This document shows, in pieces, positions 24,638 to 33,283 of a DNA stretch of 64,000 nucleotides (the stretch's first letter is position 1; every line of letters starts with the position of its first letter). The notes under the pieces were generated by a model. It saw only the letters and a list, made by a program, of their open reading frames with translations. It did not search any database and was not told the DNA's origin. The stretch is from an uncultured Bacteroidales bacterium (GTDB lineage: Bacteria; Bacteroidota; Bacteroidia; Bacteroidales; UBA932), in assembly GCA_944326385.1 (NCBI GenBank), contig CALVDT010000063.1, positions 33,198 to 97,197 on the forward strand. The letters run 5' to 3'. The position numbers and the translations under genes are program-made.

Positions 24638-25771
24638 ATGCCAATTTGTGTAAGGAAAGTGTCGTCTTCAAGAGAGATGCGCACCTTCATGGATTTTGCA
24701 AATAGACTGTACCGCAAACATCCCTGTTATGTCCCGACCCTGCTCGCAGATGACGCTGCGACATTGGACAAGAGGAAAAACCACGCTTTCGAGTTCTGTG
24801 AAGCCGAGTATTTCCTTGCCTGGAAGGACGGGAAAGTCGCGGGAAGGGTCGCTGCCATTGTCAACCATAAGGCGAACGAAGCCTGGAAAGTGAAGCAGGT
24901 GCGTTTCGGATGGATAGATTTCATAGATGATATCGAAGTGCTGGAAGCGTTGCTCCGGACAGTGTCCGACTGGGGTAAGGAACGGGGGATGACAGATATT
25001 GCCGGACCGCTCGGATTCACGGACTTCGATCCGGAAGGGATGCTCGTGGAAGGGTTCGACAAGATGGGGACGATGATCACCATATATAATCATGAATATT
25101 ATCCTGCATTCTTTGAGAAACTCGGCTTCAGCAAGGAAGTGGATTGGGTGGAATATCTTATAAAGCTGCCTGAGTCCGTGCCGGAACGTTTCATGAAGAT
25201 GTCCAGGCTTGTGCTGGAGAAGAACAGGCTCAGGACCAGAAAACTGACCATGTCGGATGTCCGCAAGGAACAGTATGGGCTGAAGATGTTCAGACTGATC
25301 AATGAATGCTATAAGGATCTGTATGGCTACTCCGCGCTGTCTGAAAAGCAGATGGAGCAGTATGTGTCGCAGTATCTGACTTTCATAGACTTGAGGATGG
25401 TCACTTTCATCGAAGACTCGGAAGGTGAGCTTGTAGCCTGCGGAATCACCCTGCCTTCTCTGTCCATGGCGCTGCGCAAGGCTCGCGGACGGCTGTTCCC
25501 GTTCGGATGGGCTCATCTGTTGAATGCACTTTATCTGAACCGTCCGGACACCCTTGATCTTCTGCTTGTGGCTGTCAAGCCTGAATACCGGGGCAAAGGC
25601 CTGAATTCGGTGATGTTCTGTGAACTGATACCTTCGCTGCTGAAATTGGGCTTCAAATACGCTGAAAGCAATCCGGAACTCGAGTCGAACCTCAAGGTCC
25701 AGTCATTGTGGGGCGACTTTGACAGCAAGGTGCACAAACGCCGCCGGGTATATTCAAAACCGATTGAATGA
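24638..25771 (+). CDS. GNAT-like protein, Bacteroidota family
   Basis: 377 aa soluble protein. The N-terminal part has FANRLYRKHPCYVPTLLADD and FCEAEYFLAWKDGKVAGRVAAIVN, the C-terminal part VAVKPEYRGKGLNSVMFCEL, which looks like the acetyl-CoA-binding GNAT motif A (R/Q-x-x-G-x-G). This large GNAT-related family is common in Bacteroidota and its substrate is unknown. It is monocistronic and convergent with ppx. Confidence 0.7.
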   Translation: MPICVRKVSSSREMRTFMDFANRLYRKHPCYVPTLLADDAATLDKRKNHAFEFCEAEYFLAWKDGKVAGRVAAIVNHKANEAWKVKQVRFGWIDFIDDIEVLEALLRTVSDWGKERGMTDIAGPLGFTDFDPEGMLVEGFDKMGTMITIYNHEYYPAFFEKLGFSKEVDWVEYLIKLPESVPERFMKMSRLVLEKNRLRTRKLTMSDVRKEQYGLKMFRLINECYKDLYGYSALSEKQMEQYVSQYLTFIDLRMVTFIEDSEGELVACGITLPSLSMALRKARGRLFPFGWAHLLNALYLNRPDTLDLLLVAVKPEYRGKGLNSVMFCELIPSLLKLGFKYAESNPELESNLKVQSLWGDFDSKVHKRRRVYSKPIE

Positions 25772-25852
25772 CAGTCATCGTCACCCGTGGAGCCGACGTC
25801 ACTGTCTCGGCAAAGGGGCTGAGAAGCGCGACACTGTCGGAATGAACCGGGG

Positions 25853-26779
25853 TTACCTGGTATTTTTGATGTTTTTGGAATACAGCCCGTCTATGATCCC
25901 GTCGGCAAGTCCGATGACAGGAACATATATGTACGTGGCTTCCGTGATGCCGGCTATGGTCAGGAATATCCTGCCTGCCGGCACTATCACGTCTGCCCGG
26001 TCAGGTTTCAATGCATATTCCTCCATGCGTTCTTCCACGCTCATGTCTTTCAGTTTGTCATAAAGTTCCTGAAGGGATTGTACGGTCATCCTGGAATAAC
26101 GGCTGTCACGGCCCTTGACCAGTTTGATGAGCTTGTTTATATTGCCGCCTGAGCCGATGATGTTTATGCCGGGGTAGGAGAGAGCGAGGTCCCTCATGTC
26201 CTTGGACAGCCTGCCCCATTCGCTTTCGGGCACTGCTTCGTTCAGGATGCGGACGGTCCCGATATTGTACGAGCGCGAGCATACCAGTTCTCCGTCTGCC
26301 AGAAGGTTGATTTCCGTGCTGCCTCCTCCGACATCCACGTACATGAAGTTGCCTTTGCGGCCTTTCATGTATTCTATATGGTTGTTGTATATCATTCTGG
26401 CTTCTTCCTGGCCGTCGATGATATCTATCCTGATGCCGGTTTTCTTTTCGATGGCCCTTATGATTTCAGGTCCGTTATCGGCATCCCTCATGGCAGATGT
26501 CGCACATGCCCTGTAGTCGGAGACATCGTATATCTTCATGAGATTCCTGTAAGCCTTCATCAGTCTTATCATGTTCTTCTCCTTCTTTTCCGAGATCCTT
26601 CCTGAAGTGAACACGTCGAAGCCGAGCCTCAGAGGAACGCGCAGCAGGAGTACCTTGCTGAAATGTGGCGTCTCGGGGCTTTCAAGCTGCTTGATCAGAA
26701 GCCTTACCGCATTTGACCCTATGTCTATTGCAGCATATGTCACTGCATTCTCCCTGTAATTTGCGAATTCTTCTTCCAT
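25853..26779 (-). CDS. Ppx/GppA-family phosphatase
   Basis: 308 aa, ASKHA fold. AAIDIGSNAVRLLI (phosphate 1), YVDVGGGSTEIN (phosphate 2) and NIIGSGGNINKL identify exopolyphosphatase/guanosine pentaphosphatase. The C-terminal HD-like domain of longer members is absent. It lies 132 nt downstream of ppk1 on the same strand, so synthesis and breakdown of polyphosphate are encoded together; the hairpin element B (26828-26904) lies between them. Confidence 0.9.
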   Translation of the reverse strand: MEEEFANYRENAVTYAAIDIGSNAVRLLIKQLESPETPHFSKVLLLRVPLRLGFDVFTSGRISEKKEKNMIRLMKAYRNLMKIYDVSDYRACATSAMRDADNGPEIIRAIEKKTGIRIDIIDGQEEARMIYNNHIEYMKGRKGNFMYVDVGGGSTEINLLADGELVCSRSYNIGTVRILNEAVPESEWGRLSKDMRDLALSYPGINIIGSGGNINKLIKLVKGRDSRYSRMTVQSLQELYDKLKDMSVEERMEEYALKPDRADVIVPAGRIFLTIAGITEATYIYVPVIGLADGIIDGLYSKNIKNTR

Positions 26780-26827
26780 ATATTTCTTGTTTTTGCTTCA
26801 ATATCGTGATTATTTAATGCGGAACAT

Positions 26828-26904
26828 TGTCAGACAGGTTGATGCGGGCACTGTTGACCTGCGGAGCAGGTTGTAATCCTGTGCCCGCATCAACCTGTCT
26901 GACA
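26828..26904 (-). repeat. Hairpin element B between ppk1 and ppx
   Basis: A perfect 24-bp inverted repeat: the left arm (26828-26851) starts TGTCAGACAGG and ends GCGGGCAC, the right arm (26881-26904) is its exact complement. The 29-nt loop contains GTTGAC, CGGAG and GTTGTAATCC. Loop bases match element A (5561-5639) closely although the stems differ. There is no U-tract on either strand. Confidence 0.85.
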
Positions 26905-26911
26905 CCATCTG

Positions 26912-28972
26912 TTACCTGTTCTCATTATAATAATCATACAACTCCTCCTGCGACCCCCTCTCAAGCGGATTCTCGCATCTCCACGGCAGATTCTCTCCCG
27001 AACCATCCACCAGACGCCCCTGCCGCTCATCCCTCAAGCCGTACTCCACAATCCTCTTCATCTCAAGCTTGAGCGTCGGATCATAGACCGGAGCCACAAC
27101 CTCTATCCTGTTGTCCAGATTCCTCGGCATCCAGTCAGCCGAACCAATGAAGACCTTCTCCACTCCGCCTCCGGCGAATATGAATATCCTCGAATGCTCG
27201 AGATACCTGTCAATGATGGCGCATACCCTCATATGGCAGTCCTCCGGCAACTCCTTTGTGACCAGCGAACAGTTCCCCCTGACCAAAAGATCCACATCCA
27301 CTCCGGCCCTGGCCGCTTCGTACAGTTTCGCGACCATCGTCTCATCCGTGATATGGTTGATCTTGACCTTGATATATGCAGGTTTTCCGGCCTTCCTGTT
27401 CTTGATTTCAGCATTGATAAGACTTAGGAATTTCTTTTTCATCCCGTTAGGCGAGACAAGCAGCTCTTTGAACTGCACCGGTATGTACGGCTTCTCGATG
27501 AACGAGAACAGCATGTCCACATCTGAAGTTATCCGCTGCGATGCAGTCATGATGATGCAGTCCGTGTAGCTTCTGGCGTTCCCCTCATGGAAATTCCCGG
27601 TGCTTACACACGCGATGTCAGGACCTTTCTTCATCCCTATGTGCACGACCTTCGAGTGGATTTTAAGGCCTTCGACTCCGAATATGACCTTTACTCCGGC
27701 ATCCTGGAGTTTCTGGGCCCATACCATGTTCGATTCCTCATCGAATCTCGCGAGCAGTTCTATCACTGCAGTCACTTTCTTTCCGTTCCTGGCGGCACCG
27801 ATAAGTGCCTTGATGACTTTCGAATCCTTTGCCAGCCTGTACAAAGTGATCTTGATGCTTTTGACATTGCTGTTCAAAGCGGCTTCATGCAGCAGGCCAA
27901 TGAAAGTCGAGAAGCTGTGGTACGGTACATGAAGAAACCTGTCCTGCTCCTTTATTCTCTGAAGGATATTCCCCGACTCCTGGAAAACAGTCTGTATGAT
28001 CTGAGGCATCGGCTTGTATTTCAGGTCTTTCCTGCCGCAGTCAGGAAATTTCATCAGATCCTTGTGGTTCTGGTATCTGCCGCCCTGCATCACAGTGTCG
28101 CTCAGTCCCAGGTCCAGTTTGCCAAGCACTCTTTTAAGCAGATCCTGAGGCATCATACTGTCGTACACTACTCTCAATGCTTCACCTTTTTTCCTTGTTT
28201 TCAGACCTTTGGATATCTTCTGGAGAATGCCGTTCCTCTGGTCGTCATCGATTTCCATTTCAGCGTCCCTGGTGAATTTGAACGCATACGACTCAAATGA
28301 CGTATAGCCTGAGCCTGCGAATATCTTCGGCATGGAGCATCTTACCACATCATCAAGATACATTATATAGCTTTTCCCGTCCTTGTCAGGCAGCCTGACG
28401 AACCGTCCGCAGTTCTGTACCGGCAGTTCGAAGAAAGCGTATTCATATGCGTGGCCTCCCGTCGATGTCGTCTTCACCGCCCTGACGGCAAGATATATGC
28501 TCTGGTCTGACTCGTAGTCCAGATGCTTTACCGAGGCGAACCTGACGGGAACTATCAGACCGTCGATCTTTTCCGAATAATATGAATGTATGAACCCGAG
28601 CTGATCTTCCGTAACTTCCTTGTCCGATATGATGAATATGTTCTCATTCCTGAGATCATCATATACCTTATGGACACCTTCCTCGTATTCTTTCTGGTAT
28701 ACGGCATTCAGCTTCGAAATCTGCCTGACGACAGATTTGGCCTTTGCTGCTTCCTTTGCGCCCTGTTTTCCGTCCCATTCGGCTATTCTGGCCTGTGATG
28801 CGACCCGGACGCGGAAAAACTCATCGAGATTGTTCGAGTATATACCGAGAAACGACAGCCGTTCCAGCAGCGGGACATTCTCCCTGCAAGCCTCCTGGAG
28901 GACTCTGCGGTTGAAGTACAGCCAGCTGATGTCTCTTTCTACATACGGAATTTTCTTGTTCTTGGTAGCCAT
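26912..28972 (-). CDS. ppk1: Polyphosphate kinase 1
   Basis: 686 aa. N-terminal helical domain starts YVERDISWLYFNRRVLQEA; the phospholipase-D-like C-terminal domains carry the phosphohistidine motif KIHSKVVHIG and a second motif SARSYTDC-like region (NARSYTDCIIM), then STGNFHEGN. Polymerises ATP gamma-phosphate into polyphosphate, reversibly. Followed by ppx after 132 nt containing element B. Confidence 0.95.
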   Translation of the reverse strand: MATKNKKIPYVERDISWLYFNRRVLQEACRENVPLLERLSFLGIYSNNLDEFFRVRVASQARIAEWDGKQGAKEAAKAKSVVRQISKLNAVYQKEYEEGVHKVYDDLRNENIFIISDKEVTEDQLGFIHSYYSEKIDGLIVPVRFASVKHLDYESDQSIYLAVRAVKTTSTGGHAYEYAFFELPVQNCGRFVRLPDKDGKSYIMYLDDVVRCSMPKIFAGSGYTSFESYAFKFTRDAEMEIDDDQRNGILQKISKGLKTRKKGEALRVVYDSMMPQDLLKRVLGKLDLGLSDTVMQGGRYQNHKDLMKFPDCGRKDLKYKPMPQIIQTVFQESGNILQRIKEQDRFLHVPYHSFSTFIGLLHEAALNSNVKSIKITLYRLAKDSKVIKALIGAARNGKKVTAVIELLARFDEESNMVWAQKLQDAGVKVIFGVEGLKIHSKVVHIGMKKGPDIACVSTGNFHEGNARSYTDCIIMTASQRITSDVDMLFSFIEKPYIPVQFKELLVSPNGMKKKFLSLINAEIKNRKAGKPAYIKVKINHITDETMVAKLYEAARAGVDVDLLVRGNCSLVTKELPEDCHMRVCAIIDRYLEHSRIFIFAGGGVEKVFIGSADWMPRNLDNRIEVVAPVYDPTLKLEMKRIVEYGLRDERQGRLVDGSGENLPWRCENPLERGSQEELYDYYNENR

Positions 28973-29042
28973 ATAGTCAAGTATTCATAGTTAATCCTGT
29001 AAATTAAGGAAAATTCCGTTAACAAATTATTAAAAAAGGAAA

Positions 29043-29615
29043 TTATTGCGAACAGGACATGCCGATATCGAAGGCGCGCAGGTTGGTCTCCACCATCTGG
29101 GGGCCTTTTCTTCCGAACACGTTCACGATACTTTCCTTCAGCTGTTCAGGTGTCAGTATGCCGAAATGTCCCGAAGCCGCTCCAAGGAGAATCATGTTGG
29201 CTGATTTCGGCATGGAATTCTCTCTGGCGAGCCTTTCGATATCGATGCCGGTCACTCTTGGAAGCGCCTCATAGGCGGATTTCACAGCTTCTTCAGGGTA
29301 TTCCGGAATATTCCTGAAAGGAGCGGTCGAGGTGACGATATATCCGTCCTTGGCCAGGAACGGAAGATACCTCAGAGCCTCCATCGGTTCCATGGACAGT
29401 ATCATGTCAGCGGAGCCGCTCGGCAGAAGATCCGAGTATATGGTCGAATCTGACAGTCTCAGTCCTGATTCCACTTCACCGCCTCTCTGGCTCATGCCAT
29501 GCACTTCTGCCTGTTTCAACTGCAGGCCGGCCTTTACCGCTGCGTCTCCTATTACTGTAGCAATGGACAATATCCCTTGTCCGCCAACGCCTGATAGTAT
29601 TATGTCGTATTTCAT
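29043..29615 (-). CDS. iorB: Indolepyruvate oxidoreductase subunit beta
   Basis: 190 aa gamma-type 2-oxoacid:ferredoxin oxidoreductase domain: DIILSGVGGQGILSIATVIG, VHGMSQRGGEVESGLR and ANMILLGAASG. With IorA it oxidatively decarboxylates arylpyruvates (indolepyruvate, phenylpyruvate) to aryl-acetyl-CoA in amino-acid catabolism under anaerobic conditions. Follows iorA by 9 nt. Confidence 0.92.
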   Translation of the reverse strand: MKYDIILSGVGGQGILSIATVIGDAAVKAGLQLKQAEVHGMSQRGGEVESGLRLSDSTIYSDLLPSGSADMILSMEPMEALRYLPFLAKDGYIVTSTAPFRNIPEYPEEAVKSAYEALPRVTGIDIERLARENSMPKSANMILLGAASGHFGILTPEQLKESIVNVFGRKGPQMVETNLRAFDIGMSCSQ

Positions 29616-29624
29616 CGTATTCCT

Positions 29625-31229
29625 TTATTTTGGATTCTTACGGGTCTTTCTGGACAATGTCTGCATACATTCTCTTCTCGGGATGATGACCGAGACCCCT
29701 TCATGGTCAATCTCTTCCCTGATGACGGCTGTTATGCTTTCCATGTTCTTCTGGAGAGGCACCACCACCCTGACATGTTCCGGTTCCACCCCGAGGGCAA
29801 TGCAGATGGCTTCGAATTTGTTTGTGCCGGCAGAGTCCTGGCCTCCGGTCATGGCTGTGGTCAGATTGTCCGAAATGACTACAGTGATGTTCGAGCGGTC
29901 GTTGACGGCATCCAGAAGGCCTGTCATCCCGCTATGAGTGAATGTCGAGTCTCCTATGACGGCAACGGCAGGGTGCAATCCGGCATCGGCTGCTCCTTTA
30001 GCCATCGTGATGGATGCACCCATGTCCACGCAGCTGTCTATTGCGCAGAACGGAGGAAGCGCCCCGAGCGTATAGCACCCTATGTCAGCGAACACTCTTG
30101 CGTCCGGATAGTCTGCCAGGACTTTGTTCAAAGCGATGTAGACATCTCTGTGGCCGCAGCCCTGACATAATGCAGGCGGTCTCGGGGCGATCCCCTGAGG
30201 TTTGGCGTAGAACTGCACCGGTTCATGTCCGAGAGCCCTTGCCACGATGTCCGGATTCAGTTCACCTGTACGGGGCAGATCTCCGGAGAGTTTGCCGAGA
30301 ATGCTGTATCCTGCTCCGGTCAAAGCCTTCACCTGTTCTTCGATAAACGGCTGTCCGTCCTCGACGACAAGTATTGACTTGCATGAATCTGCCAGAGCCT
30401 TGACTTTCTGCCCCGGAAGGGGATATTGGGAAACCTTCAATACCGGGATCCCGTTTTCTGCAGCCTTGTTTTCCATCACGTAATTGTAGCCGGTCCCGCT
30501 GGCGATTATCCCGAGTCTTGCCTGTCTCCCGTCCGCATGGCTCACCAGAGTGAAAGGGGAGCTTTCCGACAATTCCTGCAGATGGGCCTGCATGGCAGTG
30601 AGCCTGTCGTTCTTCCTCCTTGCATTGGCCGGAAGAAGAACCCAGGACGAAGGATCATCGGCAGGCTGGAGATGCTGATCACGCACGGTCCCTGCCACTC
30701 TGACGGCGGCTCTGGAATGGGCAAGTCTGGTGGTAAGTCGCATCAGGACAGGAAGTTTCTCTTTTTCTGACAGGGCAAAAGCATAATCCATCATATCGTA
30801 AGCTTCCTGCTGTGTGGATGGCTCCAGCATCGGTATCATGGCGAATTTTCCGTAGAATCTCGAATCCTGCTCGTTCTGTGACGAGTGCATGGACGGGTCA
30901 TCGGCCGCTACTACCACAAGCCCTCCGTTCACTCCGGTCATCGCTGAATTCACGAAAGCATCTGCCGCCACGTTCATTCCGACATGCTTCATGCATACCA
31001 TGCTCCTGAATCCGGCGTATGACATTCCGAGCGCAGCCTCCATGGCAGTCTTCTCGTTGGAGCTCCATGTGCAGTGGATTCCCCGTCTGTCCCTGGCTTC
31101 CGCCGCCTGTATGAATTCCGTGATTTCAGTGCTTGGCGTGCCGGGATAGGCATAGACCCCTTTCAGTCCGGCATGCAGTGCTCCGAGAGCAATGGCTTCA
31201 TCTCCGAGCAATAATCTGGTTTCATTCAT
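29625..31229 (-). CDS. iorA: Indolepyruvate oxidoreductase subunit alpha
   Basis: 534 aa. N-terminal pyrimidine domain AYPGTPSTEITEFI, and a TPP-binding domain with CQGCGHRDVYIAL, DIGCYTLGALPP and GDSTFTHSGMTGLLDA. It stops at CMQTLSRKTRKNPK, where longer IorA proteins continue into a C-terminal two-[4Fe-4S] ferredoxin domain; that domain is missing, so electrons must go to a separate carrier. First gene of the iorAB pair. Confidence 0.92.
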   Translation of the reverse strand: MNETRLLLGDEAIALGALHAGLKGVYAYPGTPSTEITEFIQAAEARDRRGIHCTWSSNEKTAMEAALGMSYAGFRSMVCMKHVGMNVAADAFVNSAMTGVNGGLVVVAADDPSMHSSQNEQDSRFYGKFAMIPMLEPSTQQEAYDMMDYAFALSEKEKLPVLMRLTTRLAHSRAAVRVAGTVRDQHLQPADDPSSWVLLPANARRKNDRLTAMQAHLQELSESSPFTLVSHADGRQARLGIIASGTGYNYVMENKAAENGIPVLKVSQYPLPGQKVKALADSCKSILVVEDGQPFIEEQVKALTGAGYSILGKLSGDLPRTGELNPDIVARALGHEPVQFYAKPQGIAPRPPALCQGCGHRDVYIALNKVLADYPDARVFADIGCYTLGALPPFCAIDSCVDMGASITMAKGAADAGLHPAVAVIGDSTFTHSGMTGLLDAVNDRSNITVVISDNLTTAMTGGQDSAGTNKFEAICIALGVEPEHVRVVVPLQKNMESITAVIREEIDHEGVSVIIPRRECMQTLSRKTRKNPK

Positions 31230-31241
31230 TTCCTGTATCTG

Positions 31242-32018
31242 TTAAAGTTCGTCTATTGTGAAATCATCCGCATCCTTGAGAACCGGAAACGTATTCCTGA
31301 ACCGTCTCAGAAGGTCCAGGTCAATATTGGCTGTCACGGCAATGTCTTCCTTGTCTCCGCAGGATACGATGACGTTGCCGTCAGGACCTGCAAGGGCGGA
31401 AGCTCCCGAATAGGTGTTGTACGGGTCATTGCCGGTCCTGTTGACTCCGCATACATAGCATTGGTTTTCTATGGCCCTGGCTCTCAACAATGTCTTCCAT
31501 GCTTCAATCCTTGCCACAGGCCAGTTCGCTACGTATATGGCCATGTCGTAGTCCTCCCTGTTCCGTGACCATACAGGGAATCTCAGGTCATAGCATATCT
31601 GCAGAAGGATTCTCGCTCCTCTGAATTCCGTGATCACCCGGTTGTCTCCGGCAGTGAATTCACGGTGTTCGTCTCCGTATGAAAACAGATGCCTCTTGTC
31701 ATAGAAATCCTCTTTCCCGTCAGGATGTACGAAGCAGAACCTGTTCCTGAATCTTCCGTCTTCATGCATGGCTATGCTTCCTGCTATGGCACATCCACGG
31801 GATGCGGCTTCATGTCTCATCCACATGAGTGATGCGGACGGGGATTCCTCTGCTATTCCGGCAGGGGAGGTGCAGAAGCCCGTGGAGAACATTTCCGGCA
31901 GTATGCAGATATCGGCGCCGTGGACTCTGTCCAGGAGCTTCGACGCTTTTTCCCGGTTGCCTGCGGGATCTGCCCAGACTATATCGGTCTGGAGCATGGC
32001 TATTTTCATCTTTCCCAT
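31242..32018 (-). CDS. Carbon-nitrogen hydrolase (nitrilase superfamily, omega-amidase-like)
   Basis: 258 aa. Catalytic triad Glu in LPEMFSTGF, Lys in DKRHLFSYGDE, Cys in LQICYDLRFP. The FSTGFCT and RAIENQCYVCGVNRTG motifs resemble omega-amidase (NIT2/YafV type), which removes the amide from alpha-ketoglutaramate formed by transaminases. The frame extends to 32075 into the GNAT gene, but ATG 32018 (MGKMKIAMLQTD), 4 nt after the GNAT stop, is the natural start. Next to iorAB, it fits amino-acid transamination chemistry. Confidence 0.88.
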   Translation of the reverse strand: MGKMKIAMLQTDIVWADPAGNREKASKLLDRVHGADICILPEMFSTGFCTSPAGIAEESPSASLMWMRHEAASRGCAIAGSIAMHEDGRFRNRFCFVHPDGKEDFYDKRHLFSYGDEHREFTAGDNRVITEFRGARILLQICYDLRFPVWSRNREDYDMAIYVANWPVARIEAWKTLLRARAIENQCYVCGVNRTGNDPYNTYSGASALAGPDGNVIVSCGDKEDIAVTANIDLDLLRRFRNTFPVLKDADDFTIDEL

Positions 32019-32022
32019 TGTT

Positions 32023-32493
32023 CTAAAGTATGGTTTCCAGCCCTGTCTTCTGTGGCACGAGACCGCAGTTTTCATAGAATTTCATGGCTGAAGTGTTGCA
32101 GCTCCAGACATTCAGAGTCAGGTTGTAGCATCCGTTTTCCCGGGCGAAATCCTTGACGGATTCGAAGAGGATTCTTCCGATGTGTCTGCCTCTGGACTTC
32201 TCGTCGACGCACAGGTCATCTATGTACAATGTGCTGATGTCGGTGAGCATATTGTCGTTTTCATGCCTTATGAATACGCAGAATGCATATCCCAGGACTT
32301 CACCGTTTCCGTCGGCGGCCACGAATACAGGCCTGCTGTCATCTGCGATTATCTCCTCCAGCTGTGTCTTGGTGTATTTCCTTGCTCCGGATCTGAAGAG
32401 ATCCGGCCGGCCCTTGTGATGGATCATGCAGACCTGCAGGAGCAGGTCCATTATCTTGGGGATATCTTTTCTGCAAGCTCGTCTTATGTCCAT
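32023..32493 (-). CDS. GNAT-family N-acetyltransferase
   Basis: 156 aa. Single GNAT domain with DDLCVDEKSRGRHIGRILFE (motif A, acetyl-CoA pyrophosphate loop) and CGLVPQKT at the end. Substrate unknown. It lies directly before the carbon-nitrogen hydrolase and iorAB on the same strand. Confidence 0.88.
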   Translation of the reverse strand: MDIRRACRKDIPKIMDLLLQVCMIHHKGRPDLFRSGARKYTKTQLEEIIADDSRPVFVAADGNGEVLGYAFCVFIRHENDNMLTDISTLYIDDLCVDEKSRGRHIGRILFESVKDFARENGCYNLTLNVWSCNTSAMKFYENCGLVPQKTGLETIL

Positions 32494-32578
32494 AATGGTT
32501 CAGGTTATTCCGGGTTATTGTTTCCGTTTATCCAAATAATCCTTAAATTTCGGAAAAATTCCTGTAAAGTCAAAATCG

Positions 32579-33205
32579 ATGAAGAACAGTGTCGTATTCC
32601 TTATCGTATCCATCGTCATTGCCGCAGGACTGTGGACTCTGATGTTCTGCCCGGCTACTGCCCCTTATGTGAATTTCTGGGGGACGATGTGTGTCTCGGC
32701 AGTCGTGCTGGTCACGTTGACCTTGTTTGCCGAAGTGAAATGGTGGCAGGATCTGGGACTTTGCTGGAAGACATTCTGGACCGGACTCGGGCTTGCAGGC
32801 CTTCTCTGGGGCATTTTCTGGATCGGAGACAAGGTGTCGTCTCTGCTGTTGGATTTCGCAAGACCGCAGGTGGAGATGATCTATGGAATCAGGTCGGATA
32901 TCAACCCTGTGCTTCTTTCTTTGCTTCTGGTGCTGCTCATCGGTCCGGCAGAGGAGATTTTCTGGAGAGGATATATACAGCGGGCACTGTCCGACAGGAT
33001 AGGGAAGAACCTTGGTTTTGCTGTGGCTGTGCTTGCCTATGCCGGAGTGCATGTCCCTTCATGCAATTTCATGCTTGTCATGGCGGCATTGACTGCCGGG
33101 ATCGTGTGGGGATTGTTCTACAGGTTTTTTCCGGATAAGCTTGGCGTGCTTGTCGTTTCGCATGCGTTGTGGGATGCAGCCGTTTTCGTATGGTTCCCGA
33201 TATAG
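32579..33205 (+). CDS. CPBP-family intramembrane metalloprotease, second copy
   Basis: 208 aa, about six membrane helices. EEIFWRGYIQ (EExxxR), AYAGVHVPSCNFM (xxxxH) and VVSHALWDAAVF (HxxxD) are the three CPBP motifs. It is shorter than and different from the protein at 912-1805. Divergent from the GNAT gene; substrate unknown. Confidence 0.88.
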   Translation: MKNSVVFLIVSIVIAAGLWTLMFCPATAPYVNFWGTMCVSAVVLVTLTLFAEVKWWQDLGLCWKTFWTGLGLAGLLWGIFWIGDKVSSLLLDFARPQVEMIYGIRSDINPVLLSLLLVLLIGPAEEIFWRGYIQRALSDRIGKNLGFAVAVLAYAGVHVPSCNFMLVMAALTAGIVWGLFYRFFPDKLGVLVVSHALWDAAVFVWFPI

Positions 33206-33214
33206 TGTGCGGGT

Positions 33215-33245
33215 TTTGCGATGTCAGGGCTTTTCATTATCTTTG
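33215..33245 (+). promoter_or_regulatory. gpsA promoter (-33 TTTG, -7 TATCTTTG)
   Basis: TTTG at 33215-33218, 19 nt, TATCTTTG at 33238-33245; ATG at 33284. Perfect consensus, placed just after the stop of the CPBP gene. Confidence 0.7.
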
Positions 33246-33283
33246 TTTGAAATTCCCTGGATGGGGATTAAACATACATTTTC

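Noticed and set aside
25772-25852. Third copy of the GTCAGAC hairpin family
   Set aside because: The gap between the GNAT-like gene and ppx has GACAGT/ACTGTC motifs and a 7-bp hairpin TCTCGGC/GCTGAGA, but no match to the conserved loop of elements A and B.
32182-33138. 318-aa plus-strand frame across the GNAT and CPBP genes
   Set aside because: It spans two real genes in wrong frames and includes the divergent promoter gap between them.
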